Below are positions 34,474 through 43,253 of a DNA stretch of 64,000 nt, one piece after another. The stretch is from Anaerolineae bacterium. Lineage in GTDB: Bacteria; Chloroflexota; Anaerolineae; Aggregatilineales; UBA3940. The position numbers were made by a program, and so were the translations under genes. The stretch covers positions 62,001 through 126,000 of the forward strand of contig JAFGOY010000033.1 in NCBI GenBank assembly GCA_016926255.1, given 5' to 3'. The notes beneath the pieces are model-generated. The model saw only the letters and a program-made list of their open reading frames with translations. It did no database searches and was not told the origin of the DNA. Numbering within the stretch: position 1 is the stretch's first letter; every line of letters starts with the position of its first letter.

Positions 34474-35322
34474 ATGCTCCGTGAGCTTGTTGCCAACAAT
34501 ATATTTGTCTTCTCAAGTGAGTATTATGCCCAGGTGACTGCCAGCGCTGTGATCACGTCTGCCGGGGCAGTTGTGTTTGATACCCTTCCGTTTCCCCTTG
34601 AGTCGCGGCAGGTTGCCCAGTTCGTTGAAGAGCGGCAGGCTGTCCCGGTGAAGTATGTCATCAATTCACACTATCATGCTGACCATACCTACGGGACATG
34701 CTTCTTCCCAAAGGCACTCGTTGTCGGTCATCGCCTGTGCAGAGAACATCTTGACGGTCCCGGTCGTGACGGGCTTGAAAATGTCAAACGTTCCTCTCGT
34801 GAACTCTCATCCATCGATCTCATCCTTCCTGATATCGTGTTCGACGAAGGCGAGATAAGCATCCTTTTGGGCGGAGTCAGTCTCCGATTGTGGCATACGC
34901 CCGGCCACAGCCCCGATTCAATTGTCTGCCTTGTCGAGAATGAGGGGATACTCCTCGCTGCTGACACGATGATGCCGGTTCCCTTCTTCGCCGATGGCAG
35001 CTGGCAGGATTTTATCAACTCTCTTGAGGCACTGCGTGATGTGCCAATTGAGAGTATTGTCCAGGGGCATGGCGAGGTCATCTTGCGCGGTGAAGTGCCG
35101 GTCAGAATTGACAATGATCTGGCATATCTTTATGCACTGCGTGAAAAAGTTGAGGCGCTCGTTGATCGCAATCTTGGGCCGGAGTCAGTCGATACCATCG
35201 ATATCGAGGACTGTGGCAAAAGCCGTATTGCTTTGAACGGCCTTGTCCAGCAATTGCACCGAACCAACGCTGAGGTGCTCTATTGGGAAGTCCGCCGCGA
35301 GCGTGAAGGCGAGCCCGGCTGA
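34474..35322 (+). CDS. MBL-fold metallo-hydrolase
   Basis: A 282-residue metallo-beta-lactamase-fold hydrolase with the zinc motifs NSHYHADHTYG (HxHxDH), WHTPGHSPDS, the AADTMMP aspartate and a QGHGE histidine. It is cytoplasmic, with no signal peptide. The ATG at 34474 is the likely start, but its ribosome-binding site is weak. The motif set is shared by glyoxalase II-like and many other hydrolases, so the substrate is open. It stands alone. Confidence 0.85.
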   Translation: MLRELVANNIFVFSSEYYAQVTASAVITSAGAVVFDTLPFPLESRQVAQFVEERQAVPVKYVINSHYHADHTYGTCFFPKALVVGHRLCREHLDGPGRDGLENVKRSSRELSSIDLILPDIVFDEGEISILLGGVSLRLWHTPGHSPDSIVCLVENEGILLAADTMMPVPFFADGSWQDFINSLEALRDVPIESIVQGHGEVILRGEVPVRIDNDLAYLYALREKVEALVDRNLGPESVDTIDIEDCGKSRIALNGLVQQLHRTNAEVLYWEVRREREGEPG

Positions 35323-35387
35323 CTTCTTCACTGGCTCAACTAAGGGATATTTGGTCAACTTGATGGGGCAGCTATAAACTCCTAATC

Positions 35388-35436
35388 GCTCCCTCCACCT
35401 TGAGGGGGAGGGTTGGGGTGGGGGTGAAAACATTGC
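35388..35436. repeat. Dispersed repeat, family A copy 3
   Basis: The core CCCTCCACCTTGAGGGGGAG followed by GGGTGGGGGTGAAAAC. It lies about 20 bases beyond the stop codon of the minus-strand SCO1664-like gene, as family A copies also do after EamA and queG. Confidence 0.7.
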
Positions 35437-35456
35437 TTGCAGAATTGTTTTTTTTA

Positions 35457-36230
35457 TTATACCGGCGGCCAGGGGAGAATATGATCGGGGCCGGGGAACG
35501 GGAATCGTTCCATCTCTCCGATCTCCCCGACTCGCTTTATCAGTGCCTCGATCTCTTCCGCGCACAGCAGTTCGTCCAATTGCTTGCGCAGCCCCTGTTG
35601 ATCCCCCAGCTTTGTCTCCAGCCCCTTGATCGCGTCGATTAACTCCTCCGGGATAGCCTGCCCCGCGAAATCCCAGATCACCGTCCGCAGTTTTGGCTCC
35701 TCGTGGAAACATATCCCGTGATCGATTGCCCAGATTTTCCCGTTTGAATCGAGCAGGCAGTGCCCGCCTTTCCGGTCGGCATTGTTGATGATCAGGTCGA
35801 GCAGCACAACGCGCCGGAGTTGTTCCGCCTGAGCATCGCCGAAAGTGAAAGTGTTTTCTTCGGGATCGTGTTCGATATAAACCTGAACGCTTCCAAGTCC
35901 CAGCGGTCCATTGGTCAGGACAGTTGCCGGAACCAGGTGCCACCCCAGCGCCTCATCGATCAGAAAAGCGGCCCGTTCGCGCAGTGCCAGCGTCCCCCTG
36001 GCGAAGTCCCACAGGGTGCGCTCTCCCTTGATCGGCTTGTAGACTGCATACGCGGCCTGTTCGCCCCGGCTGACTTTGACCAGGAACGTGTAGTTCGATC
36101 CCCACGAGAAATACCCGAATAGTTCGGTGACCTCCCCCTCAGTCAGCAGTTCGAGCGCCTCCTGATGGGTGAGTTCCGGCTGTTCGATCTTGAGTGCTGC
36201 GGTGTCGTCGTTTTGATTATCGGCAGGCAT
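35457..36230 (-). CDS. SCO1664-family protein (phosphatidylinositol-kinase-like fold)
   Basis: A 257-residue protein of the SCO1664 family, related to the PI3/PI4-kinase-like or HipA-like kinase fold. Visible elements are YAVYKPIKGERTLWDF (a Lys for nucleotide binding), a catalytic-loop-like NADRKGGHCLL, and a metal-binding-loop-like IWAIDHGICFH. The presence of the Asp-Arg and Asp-His pairs suggests catalytic competence; the substrate is unknown. It is the third gene of a minus-strand trio, 17 bases after DUF3090. The ATG at 36230 is used. Confidence 0.88.
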   Translation of the reverse strand: MPADNQNDDTAALKIEQPELTHQEALELLTEGEVTELFGYFSWGSNYTFLVKVSRGEQAAYAVYKPIKGERTLWDFARGTLALRERAAFLIDEALGWHLVPATVLTNGPLGLGSVQVYIEHDPEENTFTFGDAQAEQLRRVVLLDLIINNADRKGGHCLLDSNGKIWAIDHGICFHEEPKLRTVIWDFAGQAIPEELIDAIKGLETKLGDQQGLRKQLDELLCAEEIEALIKRVGEIGEMERFPFPGPDHILPWPPV

Positions 36231-36247
36231 GTGATCGGTAGTGGCGA

Positions 36248-36781
36248 CTACGCCCAGGGCACCGGTTTCCGGTTGCCGTTGCTTTTCGGACAGAAATGTC
36301 CTTCCTCATCGATTGGCTGATCGCAGTGCGGGCAGATCGGTCGTCCCTGCTCGACAACTATCCCGGTGTTCTCGGACAGTGCCCGCATCATTTCTCGTGA
36401 TGCCAGCAGTCGAAGCACCTGTGGATCGTCTTCCTGTTCTTCGAGCAGGAGTTCGCTGAGCAGCATCAAAACCCCGTCATTGGCCTCGTCGTATCCAAGG
36501 CCGATCTGCCCGACCCGGAACATTGGCAGGATCGGTTCTTTCAACTCGAAATCAAAATTGGTCAGGTCGACTTCGGGTGTTATCTTGCCGAACTCCTCGG
36601 TGATCGTGTCGAGCAGCGTTACGATCCCTTCCGAGATCGCGATTGCCTGCACCTTTTCGATGATCACCGTCACCAGGAGTTCGTCCTCCTTCGCTTGCAG
36701 GTGGAAAACGCGTTTGCCCGGAGCGCCAATCGTTCCGATGGTTATGAAATCTACTTCCAGCAGTCCCTTCTCATCTGCCAT
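36248..36781 (-). CDS. DUF3090 family protein
   Basis: A 177-residue protein of the DUF3090 family with the typical N-terminus ITIGTIGAPGKRVFHLQA and a C-terminal zinc-ribbon-like CPHCDQPIDEEGHFCP. It has no known enzymatic function. It lies six bases after the phosphomutase-like gene and 17 bases before the SCO1664-like gene, in an arrangement conserved in Actinobacteria. Here the three are clearly one operon. Confidence 0.88.
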   Translation of the reverse strand: MADEKGLLEVDFITIGTIGAPGKRVFHLQAKEDELLVTVIIEKVQAIAISEGIVTLLDTITEEFGKITPEVDLTNFDFELKEPILPMFRVGQIGLGYDEANDGVLMLLSELLLEEQEDDPQVLRLLASREMMRALSENTGIVVEQGRPICPHCDQPIDEEGHFCPKSNGNRKPVPWA

Positions 36782-36787
36782 AATGCT

Positions 36788-37414
36788 CTATCCTTCGTCT
36801 GGACGTTGATATGTATAGTGGCTCGTATCGTTTATTTGCAGGATCATCGGGCCGTGTTGTCCCAGGTACACTGTCGATATCGATGCGGGTGAGATGATCA
36901 ATCGCTGGAACATGTCCAGGTGCATTCCGGCATAATACGCGATAGCCGCTTTGATGACATCCGAATGCGAGACGACCGCGATCTTGCCGCTGCCGTGTCT
37001 GCTGGCGATGCTTTCCAACGTATTGATCAGGCGGTTCTGCATATCGCGGAACGCTTCACCGCCGGGGAAAATCGCCCGGCTGGGGGTGTGCTGGACGGTT
37101 TGCCACAACCGTCGTCGGCTGAGTTTTCTCAACCTTTGCCCTGACCACGCGCCAAAATCGACCTCGGTCAACCCTTCCTCGATTGCTACCGTCAATTCCG
37201 GGTGATGGTCGGCGATTGCCTCTGCGGTTTCACGTGCCCTCTCCAGTGGACTTGAGTATATCGCCTGGAGTTTAACCGGTTCAAGCCGCGTGCCGAGCGC
37301 TTCTGCCTGTTTTTTACCTTCCTCGTTCAGATGCACTCCCGGAGTCCTGCCCGCTAGTCGTCCGCTTTTCACCCAGTCGTTTTGTGCATGCCGTATCAAT
37401 AAAAGTTCTACCAC
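36788..37414 (-). CDS. Histidine phosphatase / phosphoglycerate-mutase-like protein (MSMEG_4193 family)
   Basis: A 208-residue histidine-phosphatase-superfamily protein with the active-site LLIRHAQNDW (His9 nucleophile; RHA rather than the usual RHG), VHLNEEGKKQAEAL, IYSSPLERARETAEAI and the second histidine in VVSHSDVI. The GTG at 37414 is chosen, with GAGG six bases upstream. The longer frame to 37516 is an extension made by the family E repeat. Its neighbours assign it to the MSMEG_4193 group; the substrate is unknown. Confidence 0.85.
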   Translation of the reverse strand: MVELLLIRHAQNDWVKSGRLAGRTPGVHLNEEGKKQAEALGTRLEPVKLQAIYSSPLERARETAEAIADHHPELTVAIEEGLTEVDFGAWSGQRLRKLSRRRLWQTVQHTPSRAIFPGGEAFRDMQNRLINTLESIASRHGSGKIAVVSHSDVIKAAIAYYAGMHLDMFQRLIISPASISTVYLGQHGPMILQINDTSHYTYQRPDEG

Positions 37415-37441
37415 ACGTCCATCCTCGATGATCGTTCCTCC

Positions 37442-37520
37442 AGCAAAGCCAACCCTGATCGCCCCCTGTGGGGGAGATGTCTCCGTAGGAGACAGAGGGG
37501 GTGCTCCGCCACGCACAAAA
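37442..37520. repeat. Dispersed repeat, family E copy 2
   Basis: A related unit with AGCAAAGCCAA, GCCCCCTGTGGGGGAGATG and TCTCCGTAGGAGACAGAGGG. It lies immediately upstream of the phosphomutase-like start and adds a false reading-frame extension. Confidence 0.7.
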
Positions 37521-37582
37521 ATTGATATCTACCTGCCTTGTTGACGTTTAACCCCAGAACTCTTCTCCCTGACTACAACGAT

Positions 37583-37614
37583 GTCGGGTGACCACGATCA
37601 ACAGGTCACCCGAC
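37583..37614 (-). terminator. Hairpin downstream of the aldolase gene
   Basis: A perfect 11-bp stem GTCGGGTGACC/GGTCACCCGAC with a ten-base loop. It lies about 50 bases beyond the minus-strand aldolase stop. No T-tract follows, so it may stabilise the 3' end rather than terminate. Confidence 0.5.
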
Positions 37615-37663
37615 GATAATGTGCTTTCACTTGGCTGATACAGGGCAGTATTCCGCCAGGAAG

Positions 37664-38617
37664 CTAGATTCCAAGCACCTTCTTGACTTCAGCCAGTTGA
37701 CCCGCCGAACCCAGCTTCTCGTTCTTGTGGGCAATGAACTTCGCGTATTCCTGCACGAAGATGACGCCGGGCTTACGGAAGTCGAATGCTTCTGGATGAT
37801 CGCGGAAGAATTCCCGGTGGACACGCGTCCACACCAGGCGGCCATCGGTGTCGATGTTGACCTTGGTCACGCCCAGCGGCACGGCCTTGATAAATTCGTT
37901 CTCGTCGACGCCCTTCGCTGATGGGTCGATTGCCCCACCTGCCGCGTTGATCCGGGCAACTTCTTCTGCCGGAACGCTCGATGAGCCGTGCATCACCAGT
38001 GGGAACTTTGGCAGCAGCTTTTGAATCTCGGCGATCCGGTCGAAGTGCAGTCCCTGCGTACCGGAGAATTTGAATGCGCCGTGGCTGGTGCCGATTGCAA
38101 CGGCCAGTGAATCGCAGCCGGTCAGTTCGACGAACTCTTTCGCCTGGCCTGGGTCGGTGAGGTTGGCATTGGCTTCGTCGACCTTGATGTCTTCCTCGAC
38201 CCCACCCAGGCGGCCCAGCTCTGCCTCGACGCTGATGCCTTTGGCGTGAGCGGCATCGACCACCCGCTTGGTGATCGCCACGTTCTCGTCAAAGTCCTCG
38301 TGCGAAGCGTCGATCATCACCGAGCTGTAGAACCCTGATTCGATAGCGTCATAGCAGGTCGGCTCATCGCCGTGATCGATGTGGACGGCGAAGATGGCTT
38401 CGGGGAAGTCTGCTTCGGCGGCGCGAATGATCGCCTCAATCATCGAGACGTGTGCGTACTTCCGTGAACCTTTCGAAATCTGGACAATGAATGGAGCCTG
38501 TGAGTCGACGTTGCCCTGGAACAAACCCAGTGCCTGCTCCATATTGTTGATGTTGTATGCACCCACAGCAAACTTGCCGTAAGCTACTTTGAATAGATCA
38601 TCGGTGGTAACAATCAT
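37664..38617 (-). CDS. fba: Class II fructose-bisphosphate aldolase
   Basis: A 317-residue zinc-dependent aldolase of glycolysis/gluconeogenesis. Characteristic segments are VGAYNINNMEQ, AVHIDHGDEP (metal histidine), MIDASHEDFDENV, EAELGRLGG, AIGTSHGAFKF and LVMHGSSSV. The size is close to that of the FbaA/B-type family. The ATG at 38617 is used. It stands as its own unit upstream of the phosphomutase trio. Tagatose-bisphosphate aldolase activity cannot be excluded from sequence alone. Confidence 0.92.
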   Translation of the reverse strand: MIVTTDDLFKVAYGKFAVGAYNINNMEQALGLFQGNVDSQAPFIVQISKGSRKYAHVSMIEAIIRAAEADFPEAIFAVHIDHGDEPTCYDAIESGFYSSVMIDASHEDFDENVAITKRVVDAAHAKGISVEAELGRLGGVEEDIKVDEANANLTDPGQAKEFVELTGCDSLAVAIGTSHGAFKFSGTQGLHFDRIAEIQKLLPKFPLVMHGSSSVPAEEVARINAAGGAIDPSAKGVDENEFIKAVPLGVTKVNIDTDGRLVWTRVHREFFRDHPEAFDFRKPGVIFVQEYAKFIAHKNEKLGSAGQLAEVKKVLGI

Positions 38618-38682
38618 GTTTTTTCTCCACAGCTGATAGGATAAGTTAGTCGTGTATTATTATCCGCAATTATGATGTTTGG

Positions 38683-40029
38683 TCAACCGGAAACCAGTTC
38701 TCCCTGCATGCTGAACGGCCCGGTCCAGGTGATTTTTGTGCTGGCGATCCGTCCCAGCCAGTCCTCGTCGCTTTCGAAGAATACCAGCTTGTTTTGTGGG
38801 GTTCGCCCCCGCCACTTCTCCCGATTCTTCCCTTCGATGAGGATTTCAATCCTCTGCCCGACATACTGCTGGTTGATCTCGCCCACGATCCGCTGTTGCA
38901 GTTCTTCCAGCAGGCGGAGCCGCCGTTTTTTCTCGTCGTGTGGAACGTCATCGATCATTTTTCGCGCCGATACCGTCTTGGGCCGCGGGCTGTACATCGC
39001 CAGGTGTGCCTTGTCGAACCGCAGTTCTTCCAGCAGCCGGTGCGATTCCATGAACTGCTCGTCCGTCTCACCCGGAAACCCGACGATCACGTCCGTGTGG
39101 ATCGCCACCTCCGGGATGTGATCCCGTATCTCCGCAATCAACCGCCGGTAGTCTGCCTGCGTATACCCGCGCCGCATTCTCTCCAGCACTTCGTCATCCC
39201 CTGCCTGGAACGGCACCTCGATGTGCGGCATCACTTTCGGCAGTGACGCTACCGTCTCCATCAGTTTGACCGTCATCCAGTTCGGGTGTGACGTCAGGAA
39301 CCGTATTCGTTCGATATCGTCGATCTCGTGAATCTGGTGCAGCAGGTCGGCCAGGTCTGGTCCATCCTCGAAATCGCAGCCGTACCGGTCGACGATCTGC
39401 CCCAGCAGTGTGACTTCTTTCACGCCCTGCGCCGACAATGCTTGCGCGTCCTTGACGATCTCGTCCGCGTCCCGGCTTCGCTCCGGCCCCCGCCTGAACG
39501 GGATCACGCAGTATGAGCAGGCAAACGAGCAGCCATGCACGATTGGAATGTGTGCGCTGATCAGTTCGCCCCGTTCGTAGGTGGGCAGAACAAGATCGCC
39601 GTCTTGCAGCGCATATCGCTCCCTGACCGCCTGATCGTCGATCACCCGTGCTTCAAGGTCTTTCCGCTCTTCCAGGTAGTCGACCAGTGGGCCGGGTTCG
39701 CTGGGCGGCATGAACACGTCGACGAATGGGAACCGTCGCTGAAGCGGCAGCGGACTGCGCTGCCCGACCAGGCACCCCATCAACCCGATTACCTTATCAG
39801 GGTGCTGTTCTTTCAATACTTTTAGCTGTCCAAGCCGACCGTAAACCCGGTCTTCCGCGCTCTGCCTGACCACGCACGTATTCAGAACGATCACGTCGGC
39901 GTCGTCGGCATCGTCCGTATGCCGCAGCCCGATCTGTTCCAGCGTGCTTGCCAGCCGCTGCGAATCCGCCTCGTTCATCTGGCATCCCCACGTGCGGATA
40001 TGATAGGTATGTTTGGAATTGTGTGTCAT
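38683..40029 (-). CDS. miaB: tRNA (2-methylthio)-modifying enzyme MiaB
   Basis: A radical-SAM methylthiotransferase that converts N6-isopentenyl-A37 to its 2-methylthio form. The 448-residue protein has the N-terminal UPF0004 domain (RTWGCQMNEADSQR and NTCVVRQSAEDRV), the radical SAM cluster motif CSFACSYC and a C-terminal TRAM-like domain near 395-448. Family length is about 440. The ATG at 40029 follows the terminator for an unrelated gene. MiaA is not in the window. Confidence 0.92.
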   Translation of the reverse strand: MTHNSKHTYHIRTWGCQMNEADSQRLASTLEQIGLRHTDDADDADVIVLNTCVVRQSAEDRVYGRLGQLKVLKEQHPDKVIGLMGCLVGQRSPLPLQRRFPFVDVFMPPSEPGPLVDYLEERKDLEARVIDDQAVRERYALQDGDLVLPTYERGELISAHIPIVHGCSFACSYCVIPFRRGPERSRDADEIVKDAQALSAQGVKEVTLLGQIVDRYGCDFEDGPDLADLLHQIHEIDDIERIRFLTSHPNWMTVKLMETVASLPKVMPHIEVPFQAGDDEVLERMRRGYTQADYRRLIAEIRDHIPEVAIHTDVIVGFPGETDEQFMESHRLLEELRFDKAHLAMYSPRPKTVSARKMIDDVPHDEKKRRLRLLEELQQRIVGEINQQYVGQRIEILIEGKNREKWRGRTPQNKLVFFESDEDWLGRIASTKITWTGPFSMQGELVSG

Positions 40030-40089
40030 TCACAACTTCTCGTAAAACTTCGGTCTGAATATTGTCTTTGTCGGACGAACGGTCGAGGC

Positions 40090-40125
40090 AAAAAAGAACG
40101 GCGAGAGTTATTTTTTCCCCTCGCC
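40090..40125 (-). terminator. Intrinsic terminator for the 40266-40649 gene
   Basis: On the minus strand a 6-bp stem GGCGAG/CTCGCC (14-base loop) is followed by GTTCTTTTTT. It lies between the unknown gene at 40266 and miaB, so miaB must have its own promoter or depend on read-through. Confidence 0.65.
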
Positions 40126-40198
40126 TGTCCGCGACTCTGTTAAAACCTGACCGATCGTTCGTCACTTTGTCTTGACTTACCGCATTACCTGATCGGAT

Positions 40199-40258
40199 GT
40201 CGTAAGGGCGCAGCGTGCTGCGCCCGTTAGGTACTTAGCCCGGTGCTTTAGCGCCGGG
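40199..40258. repeat. Fused dispersed repeats, family D copy 3 and family C copy 3
   Basis: A GTAAGGGCGCAGCGTGCTGCG-type palindrome (40199-40229) is directly followed by an exact family C copy (40237-40258). It lies a few bases beyond the stop of the minus-strand unknown gene. Confidence 0.7.
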
Positions 40259-40265
40259 CTGATGA

Positions 40266-40649
40266 TTAATTCTCGCTGAATACAGGGTCTTCGGGTACCG
40301 TGTGCGAGACGATCTGCACCAGCGTGAATTCTGCCATCTCGCAGATGATCTGCCACACCGAATCATGCCGGATGTAATCTTCTTTATCGATTATATCTCC
40401 AGGCACAACGTCGATCAGGTTGTCCAGTTGAATATCGAACTCAATCACAATCGACAGAATATCGTTCGATAGTCCGGTATTGAGCAACCCAACGCCGCCC
40501 TGGAAGGTATTGTCCCAACGGTCTAGCAGGTTGTCGGGAACAAACTGTGTGGGCTGGCTGACCTGTGCAACCACCTGGAGTTCGACATCGCTCATTTCTT
40601 CCAGGATCGAGAGCATCAGCCCCCACCGTTTCAAATTTTCAAAGTCCAT
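40266..40649 (-). CDS. Hypothetical protein
   Basis: A 127-residue acidic cytoplasmic protein without a recognised domain. The start MDFENLKRWGLML at 40649 is chosen over 40721 because GAGG precedes it at five bases. The C-terminal half is hydrophobic and acidic in alternation (FDIQLDNLIDVVPGDIIDKEDY), suggesting a compact alpha/beta fold. Its 3' end abuts the D/C repeats. The function is unknown. Confidence 0.6.
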   Translation of the reverse strand: MDFENLKRWGLMLSILEEMSDVELQVVAQVSQPTQFVPDNLLDRWDNTFQGGVGLLNTGLSNDILSIVIEFDIQLDNLIDVVPGDIIDKEDYIRHDSVWQIICEMAEFTLVQIVSHTVPEDPVFSEN

Positions 40650-40806
40650 TGTGCCTCTTTGTTCTGGCCGATTCACCATCGGCGTTTGGCGGATTCTACC
40701 GTGCATCGGGTGGGCGATCAATAGCCCGGCTGGTTGTATAAGCCTTTGTTATTGATCGTAGCTGTCATATGAATAATAAGGCAATTACAAGAGATCAAGA
40801 GGGGAT

Positions 40807-41586
40807 TCAGGAAATTTCCTTCCTGCCGATAATGACCCCCTCGAACAACCTGAATACCAGTCTTGATCCCACCGTTTTGGGTGAAAGCCATTCCTGCACA
40901 TTTTCCGGTGCCTGCACGAGCAGCGCTTGCAAACGAGTCAGGTCGTCGCTTGTTATGCCCATCCTCACCGCCCAATCGTTGAAGTCCATCTCTTTGTCAA
41001 ACGTCTCGATTGCCGTGATCGTCAACCCGGCTGACTGGAAGAAAGTCTCCCAATCGGCTGGCGCATACGCCCATTGATGCGATGGATCGCGCAGTTTCTC
41101 GAACGTGTTGACGTACTGCGCGATTTTCGGTTCCCCGCTGACGACGTTGTCGGCGACCCCCAGCACGCCGCCCGGCTTGAGAACTCGCACCGCCTCCGCG
41201 ACGAACGCCGGGACGCTCGAAAAGTGATGCGGGGCGATCCGGCACGTTACGCAGTCGAAAGTCCCGTCGGCGAACGGCAGATGCTCGGCGTCATGCTGGC
41301 ACATCGACACGTTCCGCCGCCCCTGCTCCTCGCAGAACTTCCCCGCCGCGATCAGCATCCTGTGAGTCAGATCAGATGCAGTTACCCACTCCGCGATCTG
41401 CGCGAAGGCCAGCGCCGTGTGCCCGCCGCCTGTCGCAATATCCAGTACGCGCCAATCCGATTCGGGTTGTATCAACTCGATCAGCCGTTGTAGGCTGTAC
41501 CCTTTGGCGTGTACCTTGCTGCTGACATATTTCTCGGCATGCGCCCCGAATTGATTTTGAACCAGTCGTTTGTTTTCTTGAGTCAT
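40807..41586 (-). CDS. SAM-dependent methyltransferase (UbiE-like class I)
   Basis: A 259-residue class I methyltransferase with the SAM motif VLDIATGGGHTALAFA, acidic motif ASDLTH, PFADGTFDCVTCRIAPHHF and a later ALRVLKPGG-like EAVRVLKPGGVLGVAD. The start at 41586 matches the region where homology begins; 41628 is also in frame and neither has a strong ribosome-binding site. The substrate cannot be inferred. It stands alone on the minus strand. Confidence 0.85.
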   Translation of the reverse strand: MTQENKRLVQNQFGAHAEKYVSSKVHAKGYSLQRLIELIQPESDWRVLDIATGGGHTALAFAQIAEWVTASDLTHRMLIAAGKFCEEQGRRNVSMCQHDAEHLPFADGTFDCVTCRIAPHHFSSVPAFVAEAVRVLKPGGVLGVADNVVSGEPKIAQYVNTFEKLRDPSHQWAYAPADWETFFQSAGLTITAIETFDKEMDFNDWAVRMGITSDDLTRLQALLVQAPENVQEWLSPKTVGSRLVFRLFEGVIIGRKEIS

Positions 41587-41680
41587 GCGCGCAATGATAC
41601 CACAAACTTCTTGCCGTTGGGATGTCATGTTAATAAATTGCAGACTTCATTGATACGGAACGATGTCAAGCAGGGATACC

Positions 41681-41880
41681 GGCGGTAGGGGCAGGGCTTG
41701 TCCCCGCCCTCTGGGGCTGCATGTAGGTCATTTAGCCCGGTGCTTTTGTTCTTTTACGAATAAACAAGGTAAGCGAATCACCATACGATTCTGTTCCCTC
41801 CACCTTGAGGGGGAGGGACAGGTAGGGGGTGAAAAAGATCGCTTCCTATTGCCTCACTATTTCGTGAATCTTCAACAGCA
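41681..41880. repeat. Stacked dispersed repeats: D copy 2, truncated C copy 4, A copy 2
   Basis: Within 200 bases are a family D unit (41681-41709), a truncated family C unit (41733-41745) and a long family A unit (41761-41880). The family A unit matches the 7269-7390 copy over about 120 bases. The cluster lies between the methyltransferase start and the queG stop. Confidence 0.75.
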
Positions 41881-41890
41881 CCGGGGAAGG

Positions 41891-43039
41891 CTATCCTTCC
41901 AATACCAGCGATATTTCCTCCCGCACACCCTGATCAATCTCCCCCGCCAGCGCCTTCCGAAGCGCTTCCTGCCCGATCCCCAGCCTGCCCAGTGCCCACA
42001 CTGCGTGCCCCCGCACAATCGGACTTTCATCACTCAGCAGTGCAATCAAATATTCCCCCAGTGCTCGATCCTCGCTGTTGCCCGCCGCGACACACGCATT
42101 CCGCACCAGCCGCTCTCGTTTGATCCGGTAGATCGCCGATCCTCTGAACATCGCCTCGAACTCCCCCGCTGACAGTCTCAGCAGGGCAGGGAGGGGCGGC
42201 AGCGCCCGGTCGATATCGGCAGCAGCGAAAGTCTCCTGTTGTGGCGTTCCCTCCGCGAACCGCTGCCAGGGGCAAACCATCTGACAGATGTCGCACCCGT
42301 ATACCCATCTGCCCATTGATGGCCGAAGTTCACGCGGAATCGATCCTTTCAACTCGATGGTCAGGTACGAGATGCACCGCCGCGCATCGATCACGTACGG
42401 CGCGATGATCGCCCCCGTTGGGCATTGATCGGTGCACCGCGTGCATGTGCCGCAGTCCGGCATTTGCTTTTTGTCGATCCCCTGATGGTCGACCAGTTCC
42501 GCCGTTGTGATCGCCACTCCCAGGAAAAAGAAGCTTCCCATTCGTGGATTGATCAACATCGTGTTCTTTCCAATAAATCCCAGCCCGGCCTGTTCCCCGT
42601 GACCCCGTTCCAGTATCGCCCCCGTATCGACGTAGGCCCGTGTCCTGACCTCTCCCGCCGCCACCTCTTGCTCTATGAACTGTCCCAGTTCTTCGAGCTT
42701 TGGCAGCATCACGTCATGATAATCCTGCTCCCATGCGTAATTCGATATCCGCCCGCGTGATTCGTTCCCAACCGCCTGATCGACTCCGCCGGTGTAGTAG
42801 TTCATCCCGACCACCACCAGCGATTTCGCCCCCGGCAGGATGACGTTCAAGTCCTTTCGCCGTGCGACGCGGTCGGGGCGTGCCATGTAGCCCATCTCCC
42901 CGTGATACCCCGCCTCGATCCACCGCAGGTAAGCATCGAGCGTCGGGCTTGCCACCGCCGGGGCGATCCCCGCCAGTTCGAACCCCAGTCTATGTGCCCT
43001 CTCGATGATTCTCTGCCCGGTGCCGTTGATCATTGCCAT
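41891..43039 (-). CDS. queG: Epoxyqueuosine reductase QueG
   Basis: A cobalamin- and [4Fe-4S]-dependent enzyme for the last step of queuosine formation in tRNA. The 382-residue protein has the N-terminal domain with PGAKSLVVVGMNYY, two ferredoxin-type motifs (CGTCTRCTDQCPTGA and YGCDICQMVCPW) and C-terminal HEAT-like repeats. The ATG at 43039 (MAMINGTG) is used. Together with tgt (56458-57564) and the precursor transporter (8931-9665) it indicates functional queuosine. The 3' end abuts a family A repeat. Confidence 0.93.
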   Translation of the reverse strand: MAMINGTGQRIIERAHRLGFELAGIAPAVASPTLDAYLRWIEAGYHGEMGYMARPDRVARRKDLNVILPGAKSLVVVGMNYYTGGVDQAVGNESRGRISNYAWEQDYHDVMLPKLEELGQFIEQEVAAGEVRTRAYVDTGAILERGHGEQAGLGFIGKNTMLINPRMGSFFFLGVAITTAELVDHQGIDKKQMPDCGTCTRCTDQCPTGAIIAPYVIDARRCISYLTIELKGSIPRELRPSMGRWVYGCDICQMVCPWQRFAEGTPQQETFAAADIDRALPPLPALLRLSAGEFEAMFRGSAIYRIKRERLVRNACVAAGNSEDRALGEYLIALLSDESPIVRGHAVWALGRLGIGQEALRKALAGEIDQGVREEISLVLEG

Positions 43040-43108
43040 AAATCAATCGGGTGGGCCTTGATATTGCCCGCCCCATAAACAAAGTCGATGGTGATGCTTA
43101 AACAAACC

Positions 43109-43250
43109 GTATCAAACAAAGTTGGTCTGATTCCCTCAACTCTAGGGAACATGACGGGGGGCCTGTTTGTATCCGGGGCTTACGATTCGTGCCCCACCTG
43201 CCCCTTGGGGGGGAAGTGGCGGGGCGCAGCCCCGTCGAAGGGGGTTAAAG
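43109..43250. repeat. Dispersed repeat, family E copy 3
   Basis: Begins TATCAAACAAAG like the unit at 33859. A GC-rich second half (43191-43250) has CCCCTTGGGGGGGAAGTGGCG and GGGGCGCAGCCCCGTCG. It lies between queG and the glutamate-synthase-like gene, in a 214-base gap with nothing else recognised. Confidence 0.65.
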
Positions 43251-43253
43251 GAT

